Source: Planctomycetaceae bacterium UBA2972
Lineage (GTDB): Bacteria; Planctomycetota; Planctomycetia; Pirellulales; Pirellulaceae
Direction of reading: 5' to 3'
Assembly (NCBI GenBank): GCA_002348315.1
Contig: DEAW01000230.1
Location: 1-5,631 of the forward strand
Length of the DNA stretch: 5,631 bases
How positions within the stretch are numbered: position 1 is the first letter of the stretch; each line of letters starts with the position of its first letter. The notes beneath the pieces were generated by a model. The model was not told where the DNA came from and made no database searches. It was given only the letters and a program-made list of their open reading frames with translations. A program made the position numbers and the translations under genes. Positions 1 to 5,631 of the stretch are shown one piece after another.

Positions 1-50
1 CCTTTTTGGCTGGCCAAGAATAATGCATTGCCCGAAGGTTTAACTCAGCG

Positions 51-266
51 GAAATTGGTACAAAAGTCTGTAATTACACCCTCGCCAGTAAGCTTGGTGA
101 GGGCGGTATGGGCGTGGTCTACGCCGCTGAAGATGACCGCCTGGCTCGTATCTTTGCCTTTAAATTTCTACCCGAGACAATGGGCGAAGACGGAGCCTCA
201 CTCGAACGCTTTCGACGTGAAGCTGGCGCCGCCTCTGTAAGCAATCATGCCAATCTGTGCACGATT
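51..266 (+). pseudogene. Fragment of a Pkn-type Ser/Thr protein kinase (N-lobe only)
   Basis: Reading frame 3 gives a clear kinase N-lobe. It contains a beta1 lead-in (IGTKVCNYTLASKL), the glycine-rich loop GEGGMGVVY (about 99-125), the ATP-anchoring lysine in AFKFL (codon 162-164), and a helix-C segment ERFRREA whose Glu (codon 219-221) normally pairs with that lysine. It then reaches the NHANLCTI segment, equivalent to HPNICTI of bacterial Pkn kinases. Homology ends near 266. There is no HRD catalytic loop, DFG motif or C-lobe in any frame downstream, and the frame closes at 380 after unrelated sequence. No start codon is evident before the kinase homology; the frame is open back to a TAA at 21-23. 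Intact members are cytoplasmic or membrane-anchored signalling kinases of 400 or more residues, so about 72 residues cannot make a working enzyme. This is a gene relic truncated by recombination or deletion. The family call is firm; the exact edges are approximate. Confidence 0.82.
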
Positions 267-559
267 GCTTTTGTTTCAATACCGAACTGGGTGAACTGCT
301 CGTCCACAGCTTCACTGGTTGGTTCAAGTACTGCCACGGCGGTTGGGAAATTAGTCGTGGCTCGCGGAGAAAGGATTTGATTGGTGAGTTTAATATCATC
401 TCCGCTACGAATCATGATGAGATTCGCCATGCCGCTTGCTAACCCGGTCTCCAAAACGAAATACTCGTCCGTCTTTACGGTGTCCGGCTCATTAAACTAC
501 TCGTCAAAGTCGCTTGCAATGTACTTAAAGGGGTTGGCAGGTAGGCCCGTGTAGCTCAT
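245..559 (-). pseudogene. Unrecognised short minus-strand gene with in-frame TAG
   Basis: An ATG at 559-557 is preceded by GGAG (570-567 on the minus strand) at 7-base spacing, a convincing ribosome binding site. The frame begins MSYTGLPANPFKYIASDFDE, meets TAG at 499-497 (codon 21), then continues open for 83 more codons to TGA at 247-245. The sense sequence after the stop looks protein-like (for example DTVKTDEYFVLETGLASG and AVAVLEPTSEAVDEQF), with no frameshift needed. I do not recognise the family, and there is no signal peptide or membrane segment. The last 7 or so residues are antisense to the kinase fragment, so the original C-terminus was probably lost at the junction near 266-275. 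The likely reading is a truncated gene inactivated by a point mutation from GAG or CAG to TAG. Alternatives are a sequencing error at 497-499, or a chance open frame. Confidence 0.45.
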
Positions 560-566
560 CAAATCA

Positions 567-570
567 CTCC
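567..570 (-). promoter_or_regulatory. Ribosome binding site of the TAG-interrupted frame
   Basis: On the minus strand GGAG lies 7 bases upstream of the ATG at 559. This site is the main reason to treat the interrupted frame as a former gene rather than noise. No matching -35/-10 pair with sensible spacing was found upstream. Confidence 0.5.
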
Positions 571-686
571 ATTAAAGAGAACGAAAAACGATGCCAAAAC
601 TGTAGCAGCAGAGCGAGGGTTTCCCTATTTCGCATTAAAGCAGGTTGATGGATGAAGAGTCAGCGTTAACACGGTTTCGAGATGTG

Positions 687-1619
687 CTAAGGTAACCGAG
701 CGTCTTTTTGTTCGGTGATTGCAGTGTAGTATTCCGGAGTGCGATTTGCTTTGAAGTTAAACATCGCGTCTTTATAAACGCGGGTTGCGTCCAGATCGCA
801 ATCAAAGATGACCAATTCATCTTCGAGTGTGGTCGACTGAGCAACAATTTCTCCGGAAGGAGCAATGATCGAAGTGAGTCCGATCTGACTCACTCCTTCC
901 TCCACCCCGGCTTTACCAATCGCTACCACCCAGCAGCCATTTTGATAAGCACCTGCCTGCATGCACAGTTGATGTTGGAAATCAACGAGCCGGTCGAGCT
1001 CGGGGTGCTCGGGGATATGGTCCGGCGTGTTATAACCAAGGATGATCAGCTCGGCTCCTCCTAATGCCAACACCCGGTAAGTTTCAGACCAGCGTCGGTC
1101 ATTACAGATACACATGCCGACGATGCCACCAAAACCACGCCATGTGGGAAACCCTAAATCGCCCACATCAAAGTATCGCTTCTCGAGGTTTTGGAAAGGG
1201 TTGTCCGGCCGATGTTCAGAGTGTCCCGGTAAGTGTACTTTGCGGAATCTGCCAATGACCGAGCCTGTGGCATCCACTAAAATGCTGCTGTTAAAATGTC
1301 TGACACCTTCTTCGGTGTCTGCCAATTCAGCATAGCCTAGATGAAAGCCGATCTCGAGGCGTTTGGCTTCGTCGAAAAGAATCTGTGTGGACGGCCCTGG
1401 CACAGCGTTTTCAAAATAGCTGTCGAGTTCCTGCTGGTCATCAATCCACCAATGTGAGAAGAATGGCGTCAAGGCACATTCTGTGAAAGCAACAAGGTCG
1501 GCTCCCTGTTGAGCGGCCTGACGCATCATCAGAATTAATCGGTCCAGGGTTTCGCTGCGGGACTCGCTGCGAGGCACAGGTCCGCTTTGAGCCGCTGCGA
1601 TTCGTACAATTCTGGACAT
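687..1619 (-). CDS. N-carbamoyl-D-amino-acid hydrolase-like amidohydrolase (nitrilase superfamily)
   Basis: This 310-residue protein is colinear with Agrobacterium D-carbamoylase (about 304 residues, EC 3.5.1.77), which hydrolyses N-carbamoyl-D-amino acids to D-amino acid, CO2 and ammonia. The nitrilase triad falls at the same numbers: Glu47 in AFTECAL, Lys127 in GRFRKVHLPGH, and Cys172 in GMCICNDRRW. Other shared blocks are HFNSSILVD, LEKRYFDVGDLGFP, GYNTP, MQAGAYQNG and the C-terminal FNFKANR. His129 is kept, but the positions of His144 and His215 in the Agrobacterium enzyme are Asn144 and Gln215 here, so substrate preference may differ. There is no signal peptide, so it is cytoplasmic. The ATG is chosen because the N-terminus aligns with the family. 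No clear Shine-Dalgarno precedes it, and translation may be coupled to the DUF1501 gene ending 19 bases upstream. No hydantoinase or racemase gene is in view. Family membership is firm; the exact substrate is inferred. Confidence 0.88.
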   Translation of the reverse strand: MSRIVRIAAAQSGPVPRSESRSETLDRLILMMRQAAQQGADLVAFTECALTPFFSHWWIDDQQELDSYFENAVPGPSTQILFDEAKRLEIGFHLGYAELADTEEGVRHFNSSILVDATGSVIGRFRKVHLPGHSEHRPDNPFQNLEKRYFDVGDLGFPTWRGFGGIVGMCICNDRRWSETYRVLALGGAELIILGYNTPDHIPEHPELDRLVDFQHQLCMQAGAYQNGCWVVAIGKAGVEEGVSQIGLTSIIAPSGEIVAQSTTLEDELVIFDCDLDATRVYKDAMFNFKANRTPEYYTAITEQKDARLP

Positions 1620-1638
1620 AGGATGCTTTAAGCAGTTG

Positions 1639-3018
1639 TTAGATTAACTCTGCGATGGGCAACCGGCCCTGATCGACTAAGTACTGAGGGCGGCCATGTA
1701 AGTCGTCGACCGTGGCAGTACGAGGGTCCAGACCAAGGTGATGGTAAAGCGTGGCGAAGACTTCCTGGAATGCTACTGGTCGGTCCGCTGGTTCGGCAGC
1801 CTGACTGTCGGTGGATCCAATTACCTGACCGTGACGCATACCACCACCGGCCATTAGAGCACAAGCTACGCGAGGCCAGTGATCACGCCCTACGGCAGAG
1901 CTAATCTTAGGTGTGCGTCCAAATTCACCCCAAACTAACACCGCGGTGTCTTTGTCCAGTCCACGTTCATGGAGATCATCAATGAGTGCGGTGATCGCTT
2001 GGTCGAAGATTGGGAAATCTTCTTTTTCCCGGGTAAAGATGCGGTTGTCGACGCGGCCTTCGGTATTCATCCCGCCATGCCAGTCCCATTTACTGTAATT
2101 GACGGTGACCACGCGAGCGCCTGCTTCGATAAGTCTTCGAGCAGCCAGAAAACTTTGGGGAACTCTGGGGGCTCCGTTAGCATCGATCATGACCGAAGGA
2201 TCCCCTTCGCCGTATCGTTCACGTACAGCCTGGGATTCCTGAGAAAGATCCAGAGCGTCGGCTAGTCTCGAGCTTGTGAGGATGCCCATCGCTTGCCTTG
2301 TAAAGGTATCGAGGCCATCCATTTGACGCGTTGAATCGGCTTCGCGGCGGAAGCTGTCCAGACTCGATAGTAGCTGCTCGCGATTACCCAGACGATCTGC
2401 CGTGATCCCTTTGAGTGTCATGTCGCGGCGAGTATCTCCGAGCGGACGGAATCCGGTGTAAGGTGCTCCCAAAAATCCGGGACCAGGTTCATTGTACGGG
2501 CCGTGCGTGCAGGTATAGCAGAGACTGACAAAGCCGGGTGTTCCGGGGTTTGCCTGCCCCTGAAGTTTATTGACAATGGAGCCAAACTGAGGCCAGCCAC
2601 CCGCAGGTACCGGGGCTGCATGAGTGCGGCCTGTGTAACACTGAATAGCATCATGGCCGGCTTGTGCGTCGTTCAAAGATCGAATGACAGTGAATTTATC
2701 CATCCGGGTCGACATCATTGGAAGCAATTCGCAAACTTCGGCACCGGGTACATTGGAGTGGATAGGTTTCCAGGGGCCGGCAATTTCTGCCGGAGCATCC
2801 GGTTTGAGGTCGAACATGTCCTGATGAGGAGGGCCTCCAACCAGATAGATCATAATGACCGATTTGGGGTTACTCGAACGGCCATTTAGTTCGTCAGCAC
2901 GGACTAAGTCTGCCAGAGATAAGGCTCCGCCTAAAGCTCCCACCTTGATGAAATTACGGCGTGAAATGCCGTCACATGATTTCGAGCCTGAACTGTTTGT
3001 GTTGTAGATGGTTAACAT
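1639..3018 (-). CDS. DUF1501 family Tat-exported protein
   Basis: The 459-residue protein is full length for DUF1501, a family of unknown function distantly related to alkaline phosphatases and sulfatases and greatly expanded in planctomycetes. The N-terminus carries the phylum-typical CDGISRRNFIK twin-arginine motif (Arg20-Arg21), a short hydrophobic stretch and a small-residue region ending near residue 41, implying folded export by Tat. Family landmarks follow: VIMIYLVGGPPHQDMFDLKPDAP (about 54-76 overall), RMDKFTVIRSL (105-115), the WDWHGGMN block (311-318), VWGEFGRTPKI (362-372), GRDHWP (377-382), and a C-terminal HLGLD...HGRPQYLVD. The ATG at 3018 is preferred over an upstream in-frame TTG at 3036, because AGGAA lies 9 bases before the ATG and family members commonly begin MLTI. 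It is followed after 19 bases by the amidohydrolase gene. The usual upstream DUF1549/DUF1553 partner is missing. Catalytic activity is unproven for the family. Confidence 0.93.
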   Translation of the reverse strand: MLTIYNTNSSGSKSCDGISRRNFIKVGALGGALSLADLVRADELNGRSSNPKSVIMIYLVGGPPHQDMFDLKPDAPAEIAGPWKPIHSNVPGAEVCELLPMMSTRMDKFTVIRSLNDAQAGHDAIQCYTGRTHAAPVPAGGWPQFGSIVNKLQGQANPGTPGFVSLCYTCTHGPYNEPGPGFLGAPYTGFRPLGDTRRDMTLKGITADRLGNREQLLSSLDSFRREADSTRQMDGLDTFTRQAMGILTSSRLADALDLSQESQAVRERYGEGDPSVMIDANGAPRVPQSFLAARRLIEAGARVVTVNYSKWDWHGGMNTEGRVDNRIFTREKEDFPIFDQAITALIDDLHERGLDKDTAVLVWGEFGRTPKISSAVGRDHWPRVACALMAGGGMRHGQVIGSTDSQAAEPADRPVAFQEVFATLYHHLGLDPRTATVDDLHGRPQYLVDQGRLPIAELI

Positions 3019-3027
3019 CGAGTCTCG

Positions 3028-3032
3028 TTCCT
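3028..3032 (-). promoter_or_regulatory. Ribosome binding site deciding the DUF1501 start
   Basis: AGGAA on the minus strand sits 9 bases upstream of the ATG at 3018 and lies inside the longer TTG-initiated extension. This favours the ATG start, giving 459 rather than 465 residues. Confidence 0.65.
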
Positions 3033-3140
3033 GCAAATCTCTGGAATGAAAGCCTTTTTGTTTTTATCGGCTACTTTAATGGTACCAACGCAGGAGCATT
3101 TGTCGCAACTTGGATTTGCTGATAAAGCCGGTTTTAGGAT

Positions 3141-4118
3141 TTAGGGGCGAATCTGTTCGAGCAGCAGCATTTTTTCACCGATTTCGAGATTCAGGAATTC
3201 TTCAAAGGACTTATAGAATTCGTCGGTTGAATGGAATCGGGAATACTTTTGTATGGCCGGTTGCCAGCCGAACTTTTCAACGAGTGGATAAAAACGCTTG
3301 AAATAGGCTTTGGTTGATTTGGATTTGGAGCGGCTGATCAAATAGGCCACTGCCCAGACTCCGGCATCATACGCCAGATGCCGGTAGTAACGTTTTTTCT
3401 CAGGTGCCTCGACTTCAAGCTTTTCCACGTCTTCAAAATCACGCATGGTTGCGTCGCCTGCAGGCACTTGTTCGATCATTCGGAGCGACTTCCGCATCGA
3501 TTCCTGAAAATCTATCCAATCATGCTTGTCGCCCAGATAGAACGCCAGAAACTCAGCTCCTCCTTCTGTCATCCAGGTCGGTGTGCGTTTAAATCCGCGT
3601 TGGTAGACATGCGTGTATTCATGAATCCCCCTGGTATAGAGGTAGGGCATTGGAAATTGATGAGGGTTGATGAAAACCAATTCGGCGATTGGGTTTTCAA
3701 TGTAGCCGACGTAGGACAAATAGGCTTCGGTGTTACCAGCTATAGCCCGCTGTATCAGATCCGCTCCCTTCTCTGTACGGCAATGCTCATTACGTTTTGG
3801 GTCACCTTCACTGCGATTGGCACAATAGGCGTCGATGATCCTTTGGGCCTGTTGCTTGTCATTCAGTTCGTTGTCGGTGTGCCCAATGATATAGACGAAT
3901 GTGGGGCCATAGTTGCCGAGGTATTTACGCGTTGTATTTATGCCTGTCTTAAGGACTTCGTACCACTTCTTGTCGTAGTTGGTGTTGCGAATATAGACGG
4001 GAGTAGTATTGATCCGATTTAACTGCTTAAGTGGTTGCTCGGGTTGTTGAGCGTCTAAGGCTGTGGGGAGAGTAAGCAGGCACAGCAGTAGAGGCAGGGG
4101 GGTACGAGATAGGTACAT
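3141..4118 (-). CDS. Secreted HEXXH metallopeptidase-like protein
   Basis: This 325-residue protein starts with a Sec-type signal peptide: MYLSRT, a leucine-rich core at about residues 7-19, and a likely cleavage after ALDA (about residue 23). The mature part contains GIHEYTHVYQ, with the zinc-binding HEXXH at 166-170, and then TWMTEGGAEFLAFY, where Glu185 (or Glu189) would be the third zinc ligand. This layout, HEXXH followed closely by WxxEGxAE, is typical of gluzincin 'peptidase MA-like' domains. Cys99 and Cys113 bracket a charged loop and could form a disulfide after export. I do not recognise a named family for the N-terminal 150 residues. The ATG at 4118 is chosen because it begins exactly at the signal peptide; an in-frame TTG at 4208 would add 30 polar residues ahead of it. 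No strong Shine-Dalgarno is visible. The DUF1501 gene follows 122 bases downstream on the same strand. Peptidase activity is inferred from motifs only. Confidence 0.8.
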   Translation of the reverse strand: MYLSRTPLPLLLCLLTLPTALDAQQPEQPLKQLNRINTTPVYIRNTNYDKKWYEVLKTGINTTRKYLGNYGPTFVYIIGHTDNELNDKQQAQRIIDAYCANRSEGDPKRNEHCRTEKGADLIQRAIAGNTEAYLSYVGYIENPIAELVFINPHQFPMPYLYTRGIHEYTHVYQRGFKRTPTWMTEGGAEFLAFYLGDKHDWIDFQESMRKSLRMIEQVPAGDATMRDFEDVEKLEVEAPEKKRYYRHLAYDAGVWAVAYLISRSKSKSTKAYFKRFYPLVEKFGWQPAIQKYSRFHSTDEFYKSFEEFLNLEIGEKMLLLEQIRP

Positions 4119-4198
4119 GATAGATTTTGGATTTGGAGAGTGATGGGTGGAAAGAGATTGCACGTTGGGATCGTTTTTTACCGGGCGGAAAACTGATT

Positions 4199-4227
4199 TT
4201 GACGCCAAACCGCCGTCTGTTTAAAAT
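4199..4227 (+). promoter_or_regulatory. Sigma70-type promoter for the DUF1552 gene
   Basis: TTGACG (4199-4204) and TAAAAT (4222-4227) are separated by exactly 17 bases, each matching five of six consensus bases. Transcription would start near 4234, leaving a leader of about 43 bases before the ATG at 4277. It faces away from the metallopeptidase gene. No comparably good promoter was found for the leftward genes. Confidence 0.6.
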
Positions 4228-4257
4228 AGCATTTATTGAAGTCGTGAATGCGGTTTG
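4206..4257. repeat. 8-bp inverted repeat around the -10 element
   Basis: CAAACCGC (4206-4213) and GCGGTTTG (4250-4257) are perfect inverted copies with 36 bases between them. The left arm lies in the promoter spacer, and the right arm lies in the leader at about +16 to +23 of the predicted transcript. A regulator binding both arms could repress, but two 8-mers this close may occur by chance. Because the left arm lies upstream of the predicted start site, an RNA hairpin is not expected. Confidence 0.3.
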
Positions 4258-4261
4258 TCAG

Positions 4262-4266
4262 AAGGA
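4262..4266 (+). promoter_or_regulatory. Ribosome binding site of the DUF1552 gene
   Basis: AAGGA lies 10 bases before the ATG at 4277. A second purine run, TAGGA, abuts the ATG but is too close to act well. Confidence 0.6.
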
Positions 4267-4276
4267 ATAGTTAGGA

Positions 4277-5631
4277 ATGAATTTTAATCGTCGAGGTTTT
4301 TTGAAGGCACAGGGGTCGGTCCTGATGCTTCCGTTTTTGCCTTCCCTGGCTCATGCGACGGCCCGGACGTCAAAGGTGGCGACACCGAGCAAGAAGCTGA
4401 TGATCATGTACATCCCTAATGGGATTGTGCGACGCTGCTTCTTTCCCGGTGAGGAAGAGGCTGCATTGCCCGCATTTATCGGTGGCTTTAATGCGGACAA
4501 AACAAAAAAACAGCTTCGCGTCGAGAACAAGCCGGGTGTCTATCCACTTGAACTGACTCAGACATTGCAGCCCCTCAAGGATCTCACCGAGGACGTGACT
4601 CTGATCACCGGACTGGAGCGAAGTTACAAGAACGGACAGGATGTTCATGCTCAGGGAGCATCATGTTATTTAACGAGTCTTTCACCTGGACAGGCGGAAG
4701 AGCAGGGAATCCGCCATCCCAACGGGCGTACGTTGGATCAGGTGATTGGTGATGCGATCGGGCATTCGACTATCTACAACACGCTGGAAGTCAGCTGTAA
4801 CGGCTTTCGAGCTCCGAGGGAACCGATTGAGTTCGATAACATTTCCTGGTACGGGCCGGGCCAGATGGCTCCGTCAATTCGCGAACCACAGAAACTCTAC
4901 GATCGCCTGTTCCTGCGAGATAGTTATCGTGAGCATATTGATAATATCACGGACCTTGTGTTGGCAGATGCTCGCTCTTTATCCAGAAAACTGGCGGTGA
5001 AGGATCGGCAAAAGCTTGATGAATTCATGTCGATGATACGAGATATCGAGTTGCGTATCGAAAAGATGGATCAGTTGCTGGCCGATGTTGATATCGAAAT
5101 CCCCAAAACAGAAGTGTTGCCACGTGGTGAATACATCCGATTGCAGGCGGATCTGGTTTTGTTGGCGTTTCAAATGGGCATTACCAATGTGTCGACCTTT
5201 ATGATCGGACCGGAACGGTGGGACGCTACGTTAATGTACGAAGGTGTGTTTGATAACCCCGTGCAGCATCACAATATGACGCACAATCAAAAAGGGGATG
5301 GTTACAAGGGCGTACAGAAGATCGACAACTTTCATATGGAACAATACGCTTACGTCATCAGGCGAATGAAAGAGATTAAAGAAGTTGATGGTTCAACGAT
5401 GCTGGATAATTCTATCGTTGCCTACGGTGCGGGGCTGGGCGACGGCTCGACTCACCAATATTATGATCTGCCGATGGTAGTTGCCGGGCGAGCTCAGAAT
5501 CAAATGAAGCAAGGGCGTTTTCTGAAAGTGAAAAGCGGGACGCTGAATTCCAACTTGTGGCTAAGTTTCGCTCAGATGATGGGCTTGGAAATTGATAGCT
5601 TTGCCGATAGCACAGGACCAATCTCGGGCCT
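4277..5631 (+). CDS. DUF1552 family Tat-exported protein (runs off the window end)
   Basis: Reading from ATG 4277, frame 2 stays open to the last base, giving 451 codons. The N-terminus MNFNRRGFLKAQG is a twin-arginine signal (Arg5-Arg6) followed by a hydrophobic stretch and an AHA cleavage-like site near residue 27. Family features follow: MIMYIPNGI (42-50), LITGLERSYKNGQDVHAQGASCYLT, RTLDQVIGDAIG, a helical charged segment LAVKDRQKLDEFMSMIRDIE (from residue 239) that may form a coiled coil, HHNMTHN (331-337), and YGAGLGDGSTHQYYDLPMVVAG (383-404) with His393. The closing DSTGPISGL resembles the usual family C-terminus, so only a few residues are probably missing. DUF1552 proteins are of unknown function, common in planctomycetes and Verrucomicrobia, and usually sit beside DUF1587/1592/1588 cytochrome-c-like proteins. 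None is in this window. It is transcribed divergently from the metallopeptidase gene. Confidence 0.92.
   Translation, partial: MNFNRRGFLKAQGSVLMLPFLPSLAHATARTSKVATPSKKLMIMYIPNGIVRRCFFPGEEEAALPAFIGGFNADKTKKQLRVENKPGVYPLELTQTLQPLKDLTEDVTLITGLERSYKNGQDVHAQGASCYLTSLSPGQAEEQGIRHPNGRTLDQVIGDAIGHSTIYNTLEVSCNGFRAPREPIEFDNISWYGPGQMAPSIREPQKLYDRLFLRDSYREHIDNITDLVLADARSLSRKLAVKDRQKLDEFMSMIRDIELRIEKMDQLLADVDIEIPKTEVLPRGEYIRLQADLVLLAFQMGITNVSTFMIGPERWDATLMYEGVFDNPVQHHNMTHNQKGDGYKGVQKIDNFHMEQYAYVIRRMKEIKEVDGSTMLDNSIVAYGAGLGDGSTHQYYDLPMVVAGRAQNQMKQGRFLKVKSGTLNSNLWLSFAQMMGLEIDSFADSTGPISG

Noticed and set aside
616..626. Palindrome AGGGTTTCCCT as a possible terminator of the leftward operon
   Set aside because: The stem is only 4 bp with a 3-base loop and no T-run follows on either strand, so it does not resemble an intrinsic terminator.
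708..1064. 118-codon plus-strand open frame
   Set aside because: It lies wholly antisense to the amidohydrolase gene, which has all catalytic motifs in the minus frame.
2503..2889. 128-codon plus-strand open frame
   Set aside because: Antisense shadow of the DUF1501 coding region; no family resemblance.
3019..3140. Terminator or strong promoter between metallopeptidase and DUF1501 genes
   Set aside because: A weak TTGGTA-N16-TAAAAA (minus strand) and a bulged AAAG-AGCC/GGCTTT pairing were seen, but neither is good enough to annotate.
3378..4022. 214-codon plus-strand open frame
   Set aside because: It is antisense to the metallopeptidase gene, whose signal peptide and HEXXH motif fix the coding strand. 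The plus-strand translation shows no recognisable domain and no Shine-Dalgarno.
4119..4208. TTG-initiated 30-residue N-terminal extension of the metallopeptidase
   Set aside because: It would place a polar segment ahead of a clear signal peptide and overlap the divergent promoter; no ribosome binding site supports it.
4370..4648. 92-codon minus-strand frame
   Set aside because: Antisense to the DUF1552 gene, whose frame is continuous and matches family motifs.
1..5631. CRISPR array, tRNA or rRNA gene, insertion sequence, attachment site
   Set aside because: No regularly spaced repeats, no transposase or integrase motifs, and no structured RNA signature were noticed on reading both strands by eye.

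Overview
The window most resembles a planctomycete (Planctomycetota) chromosome. It carries two Tat-exported protein families that are heavily expanded in that phylum, DUF1501 and DUF1552, plus a fragment of a Pkn-type Ser/Thr kinase, another family abundant there. GC content looks close to 50% by eye. The assignment rests on gene content recognised from memory, not on a database search.

Layout. Positions 1-560 are decayed DNA. A plus-strand fragment of a protein kinase N-lobe runs into a minus-strand reading frame that has a good ribosome binding site but an in-frame TAG. Positions 560-686 show no gene. From 687 to 4118 three intact genes lie on the minus strand, in transcription order: a secreted HEXXH metallopeptidase-like protein (4118-3141), a Tat-exported DUF1501 protein (3018-1639), and a cytoplasmic nitrilase-superfamily amidohydrolase closely resembling N-carbamoyl-D-amino-acid hydrolase (1619-687). 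The last two are 19 bases apart and very probably cotranscribed. A 158-base divergent intergenic region (4119-4276) holds a strong sigma70-like promoter reading right. It drives a Tat-exported DUF1552 protein that starts at 4277, stays open to the window end, and is probably only a few codons short of complete.

How the genes may fit together. Export signals are visible on the metallopeptidase, DUF1501 and DUF1552 proteins, whereas the amidohydrolase has none. A plausible but unproven reading is that exported proteins act on external or periplasmic nitrogenous material and the cytoplasmic hydrolase processes an imported carbamoyl or amide product. The usual partners of DUF1501 (DUF1549/DUF1553) and of DUF1552 (DUF1587/1592/1588-type proteins) are absent here. 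I see no clear new defence or mobile system. The most notable points are the active-site substitutions in the amidohydrolase, its pairing with DUF1501, and the hard-to-place secreted metallopeptidase.
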